From contig NZ_JAEUAO010000005.1 of NCBI RefSeq assembly GCF_019511375.1, positions 248,001-312,000 on the forward strand: DNA of 64,000 bases, written 5' to 3'. Position 1 is the stretch's first letter. Each line of letters starts with the position of its first letter. The notes beneath the pieces were generated by a model. The model saw only the letters and a list, made by a program, of their open reading frames with translations. It was not told the origin of the DNA and did not search any database. Both the position numbers and the translations under genes were made by a program. This DNA comes from Rhizobium herbae (GTDB lineage Bacteria > Pseudomonadota > Alphaproteobacteria > Rhizobiales > Rhizobiaceae). Below are positions 35,522-45,095 of the stretch, in pieces.

Positions 35522-38070
35522 CGGGCCGTGCTGCCAACGGTTTTCGTCCTGGGCTCGCCTTTCGCCTGGCGCTGCGGGAAATGCGCGGCGGCCTGAAAGG
35601 TTTCTACATTTTTCTCGCTTGCGTTGCGCTCGGCACGGCGGCGATTGCCGGCGTTAATTCGCTGTCGCAGTCGATCACCAGCTCGATCGCCAGCCAGGGC
35701 CGCGAGCTGCTCGCCGGCGATATCCGCTTCGAACTCAACAACCGCGTCGCGACGCCAGAGGAAAAGGCCTTCGTCGACGACATGGGGACGGTCGCGGTAT
35801 CCGCCAGCCTGCGCTCCATGGCAAGGCTGCCCGATGGCTCCAACCAGGCGCTCGTCGAGCTGAAGGCGGTCGATGGCGCCTATCCGCTTTACGGCAAGCT
35901 CGAAAGCGAGCCGGCGGCACCGCTCGGCGAGCTTCTGGCCAGTCATGGCGATGTCCATGATGCGCTGGCAGCCCCGTTGCTTCTGGAACGGCTCGGCATC
36001 GAGACCGGCGACGAAATCCTGCTCGGCACGGCCCGCATCCGGATTTCCGGCCTGATCGTGCGCGAACCGGACGCCTTGTCGGACGGGTTCGGCTTTGCGC
36101 CGCGCCTGCTCTTGTCAGCAGACGCGCTTGCTGCCTCCGGCCTGGTACAGACGGGAAGCCTGGTCGAGCATGTCTACAAGGTGAAAGTGGATGATCCCTC
36201 CAGCGTTCCCGCCTTGCGCCGACAGGCCGAGGAGAAATTCCCGCAGGCCGGCTGGTCGATTCGCACCAGCCAGAACGCGGCGCCGGCGCTGACGGCCAAC
36301 ATCACCCGCTTCTCGCAGTTCCTGACCCTCGTCGGCCTGACCGCGCTGATCGTCGGCGGCGTCGGCGTTGCCAATGCGGTGCGCTCCTACCTCGATTCCA
36401 AGCGCGGCGTCATAGCAACGTTCAAATGCGTCGGCGCGCCCGCCGCGATGGTCACCGCCATCTATCTCATACAGATCCTGATGATCGCCTTGATCGGCAT
36501 CGTCGTCGGCCTCGTGCTCGGTGCACTTATCCCCTTCGTCGCCGCTCAATTCCTGGCAAACATGCTGCCGGTGTCGACTGCGTTCCAGCTCTACCCGCAA
36601 GCGCTTGGCCTTGCCGCCATGTTCGGCCTTCTGACGGCGCTCGCCTTTGCCATCCTGCCGCTCGGCCACGCCCGCGAAGTGCCGGCGACCGCGCTCTTCC
36701 GCGAGCAGAGCTTCGAACGGTCGCGCCTGCCGTCCTGGCCCTATCTGCTTGCCGCCGCTCTCTGCCTTGCAGCGCTTGCCGGCCTTGCCATCCTGACCGC
36801 CTATGACCGGCGGATTTCCCTCACCTTCCTCGGTGCCATCGCCTTCGCCTTTATCGTGCTGCGCGGCGTCGCCGTTCTCGTCGCCGTGCTTGCCCGCCGG
36901 GCGCCGCGTGTCAGCTCGCCGGCCTTTCGGCTCGCCATCGGCAATATCCATCGTCCCGGCGCGCTGACGCCGTCGGTGGTCCTGTCGCTCGGTCTCGGGC
37001 TTGCACTTCTCGTCACGCTGGCGCTGATCGACGGCAATCTGCGGCGCGAGCTCACCGGCAGCCTGCCGGAGCGGGCGCCGAACTTCTTTTTCGTCGATAT
37101 TCAGGGTGCCGAGGTGGAGGGGTTCCGCTCGCTGCTGCAGAAAAGCCTGCCCGAGGGCAAGATCGTCGAAGTGCCGATGCTGCGTGGCCGCATCCTTGCG
37201 TTCAACGGGCAGGATGTCAGCAAGATGACCGTGCCGCCGGGCGGACAATGGGTGCTGCGCGGCGACCGGGGCATCACCTATGCCGAGAACCGACCGGAAA
37301 ATTCGTCTCTGACGCAGGGCAGCTGGTGGGCGCCGGACTATTCCGGCGAGCCGCTCGTCTCGTTTTCGGCGGAGGAAGCCGGCGAACTCGGCCTGAAGCT
37401 CGGCGATACGGTCACCGTCAACGTGCTCGGCCGTAACGTCACGGCCCGGATCGCCAATTTCCGCAAGGTGGAATGGGAATCCCTGTCGATCAATTTCGTC
37501 ATGGTCTTCTCGCCGAACACCTTTGCCGGCGCTCCGCATGCCTGGCTCGCCACGGTTATCGATCCCAACGCCACGGCGGCCGATGAGGCGGCAGCGCTGA
37601 AGGCGGTGACGAATGCCTATCCGACGATCACCAGCGTGCGCGTCAAGGATGCGCTCGATATCATCAATCAACTGCTGGGGCAGCTCGCGACGGCAATCCG
37701 CGCCGCCGCCGCCGTGGCGCTGATGGCCTCTGTTCTGGTGCTGGCCGGCGCTCTTGCCGCCGGCAACCGGGCCCGCACCCACGATGCCGTCGTCCTGAAG
37801 ACGCTCGGGGCGACACGTTCGACACTGATCCGTGCCTTCTGCTACGAATACGCGATGCTCGGCCTGTCCACGGCCGTCTTCGCGCTGTTCGCCGGCGGCG
37901 TGGCGGCCTGGTACGTGGTGAGCCGGGTCATGACCTTGCCCTCGTCCTTCCTGCCGGATGTCGCCCTGGCGACGATGGCTGTGGCGCTGGTCGTCACGGT
38001 CGGTTTCGGCCTTGCCGGTACCTGGCGGGTGCTCGGTCAGAAGGCTGCGCCGGTGCTGCGGGAACTCTGA
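35518..38070 (+). CDS. ybbP: ABC transporter permease of FtsX/LolC type, YbbP-like
   Basis: An 850-residue inner-membrane protein. First membrane helix around residues 24-45, a large periplasmic MacB-type domain to about 255, an FtsX domain with helices at about 265-385, a central helix pair (about 400-460), a second periplasmic domain and a final FtsX domain (about 720-845). Length and duplicated layout match YbbP (about 800 residues in E. coli). Coupled to ybbA by an ATGA overlap. Function in E. coli is poorly known; extraction or release of a lipid-linked or hydrophobic compound is proposed. Confidence 0.92.
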   Translation: MTGRAANGFRPGLAFRLALREMRGGLKGFYIFLACVALGTAAIAGVNSLSQSITSSIASQGRELLAGDIRFELNNRVATPEEKAFVDDMGTVAVSASLRSMARLPDGSNQALVELKAVDGAYPLYGKLESEPAAPLGELLASHGDVHDALAAPLLLERLGIETGDEILLGTARIRISGLIVREPDALSDGFGFAPRLLLSADALAASGLVQTGSLVEHVYKVKVDDPSSVPALRRQAEEKFPQAGWSIRTSQNAAPALTANITRFSQFLTLVGLTALIVGGVGVANAVRSYLDSKRGVIATFKCVGAPAAMVTAIYLIQILMIALIGIVVGLVLGALIPFVAAQFLANMLPVSTAFQLYPQALGLAAMFGLLTALAFAILPLGHAREVPATALFREQSFERSRLPSWPYLLAAALCLAALAGLAILTAYDRRISLTFLGAIAFAFIVLRGVAVLVAVLARRAPRVSSPAFRLAIGNIHRPGALTPSVVLSLGLGLALLVTLALIDGNLRRELTGSLPERAPNFFFVDIQGAEVEGFRSLLQKSLPEGKIVEVPMLRGRILAFNGQDVSKMTVPPGGQWVLRGDRGITYAENRPENSSLTQGSWWAPDYSGEPLVSFSAEEAGELGLKLGDTVTVNVLGRNVTARIANFRKVEWESLSINFVMVFSPNTFAGAPHAWLATVIDPNATAADEAAALKAVTNAYPTITSVRVKDALDIINQLLGQLATAIRAAAAVALMASVLVLAGALAAGNRARTHDAVVLKTLGATRSTLIRAFCYEYAMLGLSTAVFALFAGGVAAWYVVSRVMTLPSSFLPDVALATMAVALVVTVGFGLAGTWRVLGQKAAPVLREL

Positions 38071-38293
38071 TCGGCCAGTTAACCGTTAAAGCCATGGCGC
38101 AAAAGGCGTTCGCAGCGGCTTTTCGAACGATTCGCAGCCCTGCCGGTCTTGTGCAAGTCATATTTCGACATCATATTCTACCAAGGCATGCTGGAGCCCC
38201 GCAGCGGCGCCTGGGCCGAGTAGCCGGCATCTTGAATGATGCGCCCTCGTTGCCTGACACCGTAAACTTAACCGGGGCTTATAAGAGGAAACA

Positions 38294-39037
38294 ATGGCTG
38301 ATCTTAGAAACTACCAAACCCGGACGGCGCAGACTGGTGCGCAGGCGGGGGCCGTAATCGATGAAGGTCTGCGCACCTATATGCTCAAGGTGTACAACCT
38401 GATGGCCCTTGGTCTGGCGATCACCGGTATCGCCGCCTTCGCTGCGTTCCAATTCGCATTTGCGGACGGACAGCTGACCGCCTTCGGTCAGGCGATCTAT
38501 GTGAGCCCACTGAAGTGGGTCGTCATGCTCGCGCCGTTGGCTCTGGTGTTCTACATGAGCTTCCGCATCAACTCCATGAGCGTGTCCGCCGCGCAGACCA
38601 CCTTCTGGGTCTATGCGGGCCTGATGGGTCTTTCGCTGTCGTCGATCTTCCTGATCTATACCGGCCAGAGCATCGTCCAGACGTTCTTCGTCACGGCTGC
38701 TTCGTTCGGCGGTCTGTCGCTCTACGGCTATACCACCAAGCGTGACCTTTCCGGCATGGGCTCGTTCCTGATCATGGGTCTGTTCGGCCTGATCATCGCC
38801 TCGATCGTCAACATCTTCCTCGGCTCGTCCGCGCTTGATTTTGCGATCTCCGTCATCGGCGTTCTGATCTTCGCCGGCCTGACCGCCTGGGATACCCAGA
38901 AGATCAAGGAAATGTACTTCGAAGCAGACGGTGCCGAAGTCGCCGGCCGCAAGGCCATCATGGGCGCCCTGACGCTCTACCTCGACTTCATCAACCTGTT
39001 CCTGTTCCTGCTGCGTTTCCTTGGAAACCGCGAATAA
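38294..39037 (+). CDS. Bax inhibitor-1/YccA family membrane protein
   Basis: A 247-residue inner-membrane protein with seven hydrophobic segments. N-terminal cytoplasmic part to about residue 30, then helices; 'MGLSLSSIFLIYTGQSIVQT', 'LYGYTTKRDLSGMGSFLIMG' and 'GLTAWDTQKIKEMYF' are family landmarks, the last containing the conserved Asp that lines a pH-sensitive pore in characterised members. E. coli YccA modulates FtsH; a calcium or proton leak activity is known for BsYetJ. Standalone gene with AGAGGAAAC before ATG. Confidence 0.93.
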   Translation: MADLRNYQTRTAQTGAQAGAVIDEGLRTYMLKVYNLMALGLAITGIAAFAAFQFAFADGQLTAFGQAIYVSPLKWVVMLAPLALVFYMSFRINSMSVSAAQTTFWVYAGLMGLSLSSIFLIYTGQSIVQTFFVTAASFGGLSLYGYTTKRDLSGMGSFLIMGLFGLIIASIVNIFLGSSALDFAISVIGVLIFAGLTAWDTQKIKEMYFEADGAEVAGRKAIMGALTLYLDFINLFLFLLRFLGNRE

Positions 39038-39057
39038 CCGGAACCCTGAGACAATCG

Positions 39058-39084
39058 AAAAAGGCGGCCTCGGCCGCCTTTTTT
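39058..39084 (+). terminator. Rho-independent terminator of the Bax-inhibitor-like gene
   Basis: AAAAAGGCGGCC and GGCCGCCTTTTTT form a stem with a two-base loop, ending in a T run, 21 bp after the stop codon. Confidence 0.9.
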
Positions 39085-39170
39085 GTTGCCTGCTCCGCGA
39101 CGTTTGGCGCTTGCCTGATTGCTCTATCCCGGTATGAAGGACGAGTTGTTTTATCCAATCAGGCCTGCCG

Positions 39171-39728
39171 ATGTCTTTCACCCTGCGCGACGCCACCCTT
39201 TCCGACATTCCGGCCATCACCGATATTTACCGGGAATCGGTGCTGAACGGTGTTGCCTCCTATGAGATGACGCCCCCGGCGGAAGCGGAAATGGCGTCGC
39301 GTTTCTCAGCGATCACCAGCAATGGTTACCCCTATATCGCCGCGGTCGCTCCGGATGGCGTCCTGCTCGGCTATGCCTATGCATCTGCGTTCCGGACACG
39401 GCCGGCCTATCGTTTCCTGGTCGAGGATTCGATCTATCTGGCGCCGCAGGCGCGGGGGCAGGGCGTGGGTAAGGCTCTGCTTGCCGAACTCATCCGGCGC
39501 TGCACGGAACTCGGCTTCCGCCAGATGGTCGCCGTCATCGGCGGCGCGCATCCGGCTTCGGTAGCGGTCCATCGCGCGGCCGGCTTCGAGCATGGCGGAT
39601 TGATGAAGGCGACCGGCTTCAAGCACGGCCGCTGGCTCGATACGATCATCATGCAACTGCCGCTCGGCGACGGCGTGACGACCGATCCGCAGCCCGGCGT
39701 CTATCCGGACACGCTCTATCGCGGCTGA
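39171..39728 (+). CDS. GNAT acetyltransferase, phosphinothricin/methionine-sulfone type
   Basis: A 185-residue acetyltransferase. 'LRDATLSDIPAITDIYRESV', 'SYEMTPPAEAEMASRF', 'VEDSIYLAPQARGQGVGKAL' (acetyl-CoA loop Q/R-x-x-G-x-G/A) and 'GFKHGRWLDTIIMQLPLG' are typical for the Pat/Bar/YncA group, which acetylate phosphinothricin, methionine sulfone or related amino acids. Convergent with DUF2794, 1 bp apart. Confidence 0.88.
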   Translation: MSFTLRDATLSDIPAITDIYRESVLNGVASYEMTPPAEAEMASRFSAITSNGYPYIAAVAPDGVLLGYAYASAFRTRPAYRFLVEDSIYLAPQARGQGVGKALLAELIRRCTELGFRQMVAVIGGAHPASVAVHRAAGFEHGGLMKATGFKHGRWLDTIIMQLPLGDGVTTDPQPGVYPDTLYRG

Positions 39729-39729
39729 A

Positions 39730-40137
39730 TCAGGTTTCGATCAGCCTCAGCATCTTGTCGAAGACTTTCAAGACCTGCTGCAGGTCATGGCCGCGCTTCA
39801 GGATCATGCCGTGTGTATTGACGACGCTGTAGGCACCCTGCTTGGCTGCCAGCTTCGGGTTTTTCTCAATCCTGAAGAGCGCCATCTCGCCTGAACGCTT
39901 GAACACCGAGAACACCGCCCGGTCGCGCAGGTGGTCCATCGCATAGTCGCGCCACTCGCCTTCGCCGACCATGCGGCCATAGACCTTAAGGATCAGATCG
40001 AGTTCCCTGCGGTGGAAGGTGATGGGAGGCGGATCCTGGCTGCTGCTGCGGTATTCGTGCAGGTGGACAACCACATTGGAGGTTGGCTGCCTTTCGGAAC
40101 GGGTCTCGCCTTGCGGCAAATCCGGCTGATCGGTCAT
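39730..40137 (-). CDS. DUF2794 family protein
   Basis: A 135-residue cytoplasmic protein found in Rhizobiales. Recognisable by 'ITFHRRELDLILKVYGRMVG', 'EWRDYAMDHLRDRAVFSVFK' and 'RIEKNPKLAAKQGAYSVVN'. ATG 40137 is taken because the conserved domain begins about 30 residues later and the longer upstream frame (to 40443) has unlikely composition. Function unknown. Confidence 0.82.
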   Translation of the reverse strand: MTDQPDLPQGETRSERQPTSNVVVHLHEYRSSSQDPPPITFHRRELDLILKVYGRMVGEGEWRDYAMDHLRDRAVFSVFKRSGEMALFRIEKNPKLAAKQGAYSVVNTHGMILKRGHDLQQVLKVFDKMLRLIET

Positions 40138-40535
40138 CTTTACCCCGGCCTTTATTGTGACAGGACGGTTACAGTTTGCCTGACCCGCGCTGAAATGCAA
40201 GCCGCAAGCCGCACCGGTTTGCCAGAGACTTTTTTCTGTATGCCGCATTTCAGTCAAAACCGCGCCCCATTTCGAAACGACACTCGCGCTCGCCGACATG
40301 GGGAGTCCTCCCGATTGTCCGGTCTGCTGTCTGCTCGAGGGATGCGTTTTTCGAGCGGGAGCAGTGTTGGAGTGGTTGGCCATCAGCGCCCCTCGGGCGC
40401 GGCCACTCCAAACGCCACGTTTTCTGGCAGCGCCCGTTGCCAAGAAGCCTGGTCGGTTCGGTCCGGTATCTTCGAACCCTCAGCCCCAGCCCCTCGATGC
40501 TGCCGGGCCGAACCAGCATCCTGACCCGTCACGGA
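40138..40535. other. 398 bp intergenic region with a strong nested hairpin
   Basis: Upstream region of the DUF2794 gene. Contains TTGGAGTGG (40367-40375) mirrored by CCACTCCAA (40403-40411), enclosing GCGCCC/GGGCGC (40386-40391 and 40395-40400). A minus-strand frame runs through it but the hairpin, the codon composition and lack of a conserved domain argue for a leader RNA or processed repeat, not a gene. No terminator-like T run follows. Nothing else recognised. Confidence 0.45.
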
Positions 40536-41285
40536 TCAGTTGGCGGCGCTGTCCGCCATGACGGTCGTCGCGCCGAGGATGGCGCCGGGCGTTTCATTGT
40601 CCTTCATCTTCTGCAGCAGCACCGCGCAGCCGTCATTGTCGCCTTCACTGAGAACGGAGGCCGGCAGCACGAAATTGGCGGGGTTGCCGTCCCACATGCC
40701 GATCGTCTGGACATCGCGCACGGAATGCCAGTAGGAAATCGTCCTGCCGCTGTTCTCACCCTTCTTCACGTCAACCAGTTGCTCGCGGTTGAAATAGACG
40801 ACGACCACGTTGGCCTTGCCGTCGCCGGCACCGACATTGATGTCCACCTCGTCCTTGCGCACGGTGGCATTGACCGGAACGGTCAGACCCTTGCCCTTTT
40901 CACGCATTTCCGTCAGTCGCCGGTTGATGCCGTCGAGATCGGCGCCGTTGATATGGTCGCGTCCGTTGAGGATGGCCTGGGGTGTGTAGACGCCGCTGCG
41001 GCCGAGCATCCGGGCATAGGCGTATTGCCGGGCGGTGTTGTCCTTGGTGGCGAGCGTATCGGCCCAGCCGAGATAGTTCCAATAGTCGACGTGATAGGAA
41101 AGCGCCACGACCTTGCCGTCATCGATCAGTTTTTTCAACGCCGCATCCGCCGGGGGGCAGGAAGAACAGCCCTGGCTCGTGAACAGTTCGACGACACCGG
41201 CCGGCTCGCCGGCTATCACCGGCAACGCCATCAGGCCGAGGCCACAGGCGAGCATGATGCGGCGAAGGTTAGGGGATCCAGGCAT
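40536..41285 (-). CDS. DUF1223 family secreted thioredoxin-like protein
   Basis: A 249-residue periplasmic protein. Signal peptide to about residue 26 ('MLACGLGLMALPVIAG'), then the DUF1223 start 'VVELFTSQGCSSCPPADAAL' with a CxxC pair (Cys40, Cys43) in a thioredoxin-like setting, 'VVALSYHVDYWNYLGWADTL' and 'GVYTPQAILNGRDHINGAD'. A redox role is inferred from the CxxC. An ATG 15 bp upstream (41300) is also possible. Confidence 0.86.
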   Translation of the reverse strand: MPGSPNLRRIMLACGLGLMALPVIAGEPAGVVELFTSQGCSSCPPADAALKKLIDDGKVVALSYHVDYWNYLGWADTLATKDNTARQYAYARMLGRSGVYTPQAILNGRDHINGADLDGINRRLTEMREKGKGLTVPVNATVRKDEVDINVGAGDGKANVVVVYFNREQLVDVKKGENSGRTISYWHSVRDVQTIGMWDGNPANFVLPASVLSEGDNDGCAVLLQKMKDNETPGAILGATTVMADSAAN

Positions 41286-41424
41286 CGGGCATCGTTCCAT
41301 TTCAAAGGATGCGGGGAGCTGCGAAGCAATCGAAGCCTTTCATACGCCGCTCGCCTTTCAACAGAAAGTCACGTTGGAGTGAGGCGAACGACATTGAAGG
41401 CGCTGAGTGCACGAGACGCAAAAA

Positions 41425-41448
41425 GGCCGGGGTTTTGCAGCCCCGGCC
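41425..41448 (-). terminator. Rho-independent terminator of acnA
   Basis: GGCCGGGG (41425-41432) pairs with CCCCGGCC (41441-41448); on the minus strand it is followed by TTTTTGCG. It lies 22 bp after the acnA stop codon. Confidence 0.88.
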
Positions 41449-41470
41449 CCTGGTTTTCACCCGGATGGAT

Positions 41471-44161
41471 TTAAGCGGCGAGGTCGCGCAAAACGGTCTG
41501 CAGGATGCCGCCATTGTTCATGTAGGTAACTTCATCGAGCGTATCGATACGGCAGATGAGAGGGACTTCCTTCACCGAACCGTCGCTGTAGCTGATCCTG
41601 GCGACCCGCTTTTCGCGCGGCTGGACATTGGTCAACCCGTCGATATCGACGATCTCGTCACCCTTCAGGCCGAGCGATTCCCAGGTCGTGCCTTGCTCGA
41701 AGACGAAGGGCACGACGCCCATGCCGACGAGGTTGGAGCGGTGAATACGCTCGAAGGACTGGGCGATCACGGCTTTTACGCCGAGCAGGTTGGTGCCCTT
41801 CGCCGCCCAGTCGCGCGACGAGCCGTTGCCATATTCGACGCCGGCGAAGATGACCAACGGAACGCCCTCTTCCTTGTACTTCATGGCCGCGTCATAGATC
41901 GACATCTCTTCCTTCGAAGGATAGTGGATCGTATAGCCGCCTTCCTTGCCGTTCGGTCCCATCATGTGGTTGCGGATGCGGATGTTGGCAAAGGTGCCGC
42001 GCATCATCACTTCGTGGTTGCCGCGGCGCGTGCCGTACTGGTTGAAGTCGGCAACGCTGACGCCATGGCCGATGAGGTACGCACCGGCCGGAGACGCCGC
42101 CTTGATCGACCCGGCCGGCGAGATGTGGTCGGTGGTGATCTTGTCGCCGAACAGGCCAAGCACGCGCGCGCCCTTGATATCGGAAATACCCGAACCGGTC
42201 TTGCCCATGCCGACGAAGTAGGGCGGGTTTTGCACGTAGGTCGAGTTGTCGTCCCAGGCATAGGTCTGGCCTGCCGGAACCTGAACTGCCTGCCAGTTGG
42301 CGTCGCCCTTGAACACGTCGGCATATTTCGATGCGTAGAGTGCGCGGGTAACGTATTTCAGGATGAATTCCTGGATTTCCTGCGAGGTCGGCCAGATGTC
42401 CTTGAGGAACACCGGGTTGCCGTCGCTGCCGATACCGAGCGGCTCGGTCGTCAGATCTTTTTTGACGGTGCCGGCGAGCGCGTAAGCCACGACCAGAGGC
42501 GGTGAGGCGAGATAGTTCGCCTGGACGTCCGGCGAGATGCGGCCTTCGAAGTTGCGGTTGCCCGAGAGAACGCCGGACACGATCAGGCCCTTCTCGTTGA
42601 TGGTCTTCGAGATTGGTGCCGGCAGCGGGCCGGAATTGCCGATGCAGGTCGTGCAGCCGAAGCCGACGAGGTTGAAGCCGAGCGCATCAAGTGATTCCTG
42701 CAGGCCGGACTTGGCGAGATATTCGCCGACGACCTGGGATCCCGGTGCGAGCGAGGTCTTCACCCAAGGTGCCGACTTCAGGCCCTTGGCAACGGCGTTG
42801 CGGGCGAGAAGGCCGGCGGCGATCAGCACCGAGGGGTTCGACGTGTTGGTGCAGGAGGTGATGGCGGCAATCGCCACGTCGCCATGGCCGAGATCGAAAT
42901 CCGTGCCTTCGACTGCGTAGCGGTTTTCCAGCTGTCCCGGCTTCTTGTAGTCGTTTTCGAGCGAGGTTGCGAAGCCCGAAGCGATGTTTTCGAGCGGGAT
43001 GCGGCCTTCCGGACGCTTCGGACCAGCCATGGCGGGAACCACGTCGCCGAGGTCGAGTTCGAGCGTGTCGGTGAAGACGAGGTCGGAGCCGTCGCCTTCG
43101 CGCCACATGCCTTGCGCCTTCGAATAGGCTTCGACGAGAGCGATACGCTGCTCTTCGCGGCCGGACATGGTGAGGTAGTTGATGGTTTCGGCATCGACGG
43201 GGAAGAAGCCGCAGGTCGCGCCGTATTCCGGGCCCATGTTGCCGATCGTGGCGCGGTCGGCGAGCGTCATGTTGTCGAGGCCGGAACCGAAGAATTCGAC
43301 GAACTTCGAAACCACGCCCTTCTTGCGCAGCATCTGTACGACCATCAGCACGAGGTCGGTGGCGGTGACGCCTTCCTTGAGCTTGCCGGTCAGCTTGAAG
43401 CCGATGACCTCCGGCAGCAGCATCGAAACCGGCTGGCCGAGCATGGCCGCTTCAGCCTCGATGCCGCCCACGCCCCAGCCGAGAACGCCGAGACCATTGA
43501 TCATGGTCGTGTGGCTGTCGGTGCCGACACAGGTATCCGGGTAGGCGGTGATCTCGCCGTTTTCTTCCTTCGTCCAGACGGTCTGGCCGAGATATTCGAG
43601 GTTGACCTGGTGACAGATGCCGGTGCCGGGCGGAACGACTCGGAAATTCTTGAAGGCCTGCTGGCCCCATTTCAGGAAGCGGTAGCGCTCGCCGTTGCGC
43701 GCGTATTCGAGCTCGACATTCTTGGCAAAGGCGGTCGGCGTGCCGAATTCGTCGACGATGACGGAATGGTCGATGACGAGGTCGACGGGAACGAGCGGGT
43801 TGATCTTTTCCGGATCACCGCCGAGCGACACCATCGCGTCGCGCATGGCTGCGAGATCGACCACGGCAGGAACGCCGGTGAAGTCCTGCATCAGCACGCG
43901 CGCCGGGCGATAGGCGATTTCGTTTTCGACGAGACCCTTGTTGGTCAGCCATTCGGCGACGGCAAGGATGTTTTCCTTCGTGACCGAGCGGCCGTCTTCG
44001 AAGCGCAGCAGGTTCTCAAGCAGAACCTTCATCGAATAGGGGAGCTTGGAAACGCCGGCGAGGCCGTTTTCTTCGGCTTTCGGCAGGCTGTAATAGACAT
44101 AGTCTGTGCCGTTGACCGAAAGCGTCGACCGACAATTGAAACTGTCAAGGGATTTGGACAC
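41471..44161 (-). CDS. acnA: Aconitate hydratase A
   Basis: Iron-sulfur enzyme of the TCA cycle (citrate to isocitrate), 896 residues, the AcnA/IRP1 size. Iron-sulfur cysteines are in 'AAITSCTNTSNPSV' and 'GFGCTTCIGNSGPL'; 'CVGTDSHTTMINGLGVLGWG' and 'GVEYGNGSSRDWAAKG' carry active-site residues. The start is GTG at 44161 with 'SKSLDSFNCRSTLSVNG' as N terminus, as in relatives; the ATG at 44248 would add 29 unlikely residues. Divergent from ccmA. Confidence 0.97.
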   Translation of the reverse strand: MSKSLDSFNCRSTLSVNGTDYVYYSLPKAEENGLAGVSKLPYSMKVLLENLLRFEDGRSVTKENILAVAEWLTNKGLVENEIAYRPARVLMQDFTGVPAVVDLAAMRDAMVSLGGDPEKINPLVPVDLVIDHSVIVDEFGTPTAFAKNVELEYARNGERYRFLKWGQQAFKNFRVVPPGTGICHQVNLEYLGQTVWTKEENGEITAYPDTCVGTDSHTTMINGLGVLGWGVGGIEAEAAMLGQPVSMLLPEVIGFKLTGKLKEGVTATDLVLMVVQMLRKKGVVSKFVEFFGSGLDNMTLADRATIGNMGPEYGATCGFFPVDAETINYLTMSGREEQRIALVEAYSKAQGMWREGDGSDLVFTDTLELDLGDVVPAMAGPKRPEGRIPLENIASGFATSLENDYKKPGQLENRYAVEGTDFDLGHGDVAIAAITSCTNTSNPSVLIAAGLLARNAVAKGLKSAPWVKTSLAPGSQVVGEYLAKSGLQESLDALGFNLVGFGCTTCIGNSGPLPAPISKTINEKGLIVSGVLSGNRNFEGRISPDVQANYLASPPLVVAYALAGTVKKDLTTEPLGIGSDGNPVFLKDIWPTSQEIQEFILKYVTRALYASKYADVFKGDANWQAVQVPAGQTYAWDDNSTYVQNPPYFVGMGKTGSGISDIKGARVLGLFGDKITTDHISPAGSIKAASPAGAYLIGHGVSVADFNQYGTRRGNHEVMMRGTFANIRIRNHMMGPNGKEGGYTIHYPSKEEMSIYDAAMKYKEEGVPLVIFAGVEYGNGSSRDWAAKGTNLLGVKAVIAQSFERIHRSNLVGMGVVPFVFEQGTTWESLGLKGDEIVDIDGLTNVQPREKRVARISYSDGSVKEVPLICRIDTLDEVTYMNNGGILQTVLRDLAA

Positions 44162-44421
44162 TGGATACCCCGTTCCGTTTGATCGCCAAAGTGACGTACG
44201 AACGCCCGAGCGCATTTGATGCGCGATATGGGATGCGGGTACGGCCATTTCCGCTGTCCGTACGTGGAAATCATTCCATGTTCGGCGCTAGGATGAAATT
44301 CACGCCGACCGCTGGCGTGTTGGGGCGGTTATAGATAATTTCTCCGGAACGTGCCAGACCGTGTGCGACCAATTTGAGACAATTTTTTTGCGTTGCGACG
44401 AACGTCGTAAAAGGAATGTGA

Positions 44422-45069
44422 ATGCCGATCAGCCTCCTCGTCGAAGGCCTCAGTGCGAAGCGCGGCGAGGACCTGATTTTCCACGATATTTCGTTTGTTT
44501 TGACAGCCGGCGAGGCCCTCGTGGTGACGGGTCCGAACGGCTCGGGAAAGTCGACCCTTTTGCGCGTTCTGGCGGGGCTGCTGGCGGCGCAATCGGGCAG
44601 GGTGCTGCTTGACGGAATCTCGTCTGAAATCGGCCATCCCCGCGAGTTCTGCCACTACCTCGGCCATCGCAATGCAATGAAGCGCGAACTGACCGTCGAG
44701 GAGAATCTTTCCTTCTGGAAATCCTTCATGGGTGATTCGCCCGGCGGGGCCGGTATCGGCATCGAGGAGGCCGCCGAGGCGCTCGGCCTCGGCGGTATTT
44801 CGCACCTGCCTTTCGGCTATCTCTCGGCCGGCCAGCAGCGGCGCATGGCGATGGCCAAGCTGCTTGTCGCCTATCGCCCGATCTGGCTGCTCGACGAGCC
44901 GACGGCGGCGCTCGATGCAAGCGCCGACCGGCTGTTTGCGACGTTGGTGACCCGGCATCTCGGCGCGGGCGGCATTGTCGTCGCGGCAACGCACCAGCCG
45001 TTGGGGGTGGAGGCGAGGGAATTGCGGATGACGGGGTTTGCGGGTGTTGCGGGAGAGGTAGGTCATTGA
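44422..45069 (+). CDS. ccmA: Heme exporter ATP-binding protein CcmA
   Basis: A 215-residue ATPase of the CcmABCD complex, which releases heme-loaded CcmE for cytochrome c maturation. Walker A '[20 protein letters not shown]', 'GHRNAMKRELTVEENLSFW' (a CcmA-specific stretch), signature 'LSAGQQRRMAMAKLL' and Walker B 'IWLLDEPTAALD'. It is separated from ccmB by 235 bp that contain a large inverted repeat, an interruption of what is usually a tight operon. Confidence 0.95.
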   Translation: MPISLLVEGLSAKRGEDLIFHDISFVLTAGEALVVTGPNGSGKSTLLRVLAGLLAAQSGRVLLDGISSEIGHPREFCHYLGHRNAMKRELTVEENLSFWKSFMGDSPGGAGIGIEEAAEALGLGGISHLPFGYLSAGQQRRMAMAKLLVAYRPIWLLDEPTAALDASADRLFATLVTRHLGAGGIVVAATHQPLGVEARELRMTGFAGVAGEVGH

Positions 45070-45095
45070 TGCCGCTGTCCTCTTGCCGTGGGGTG

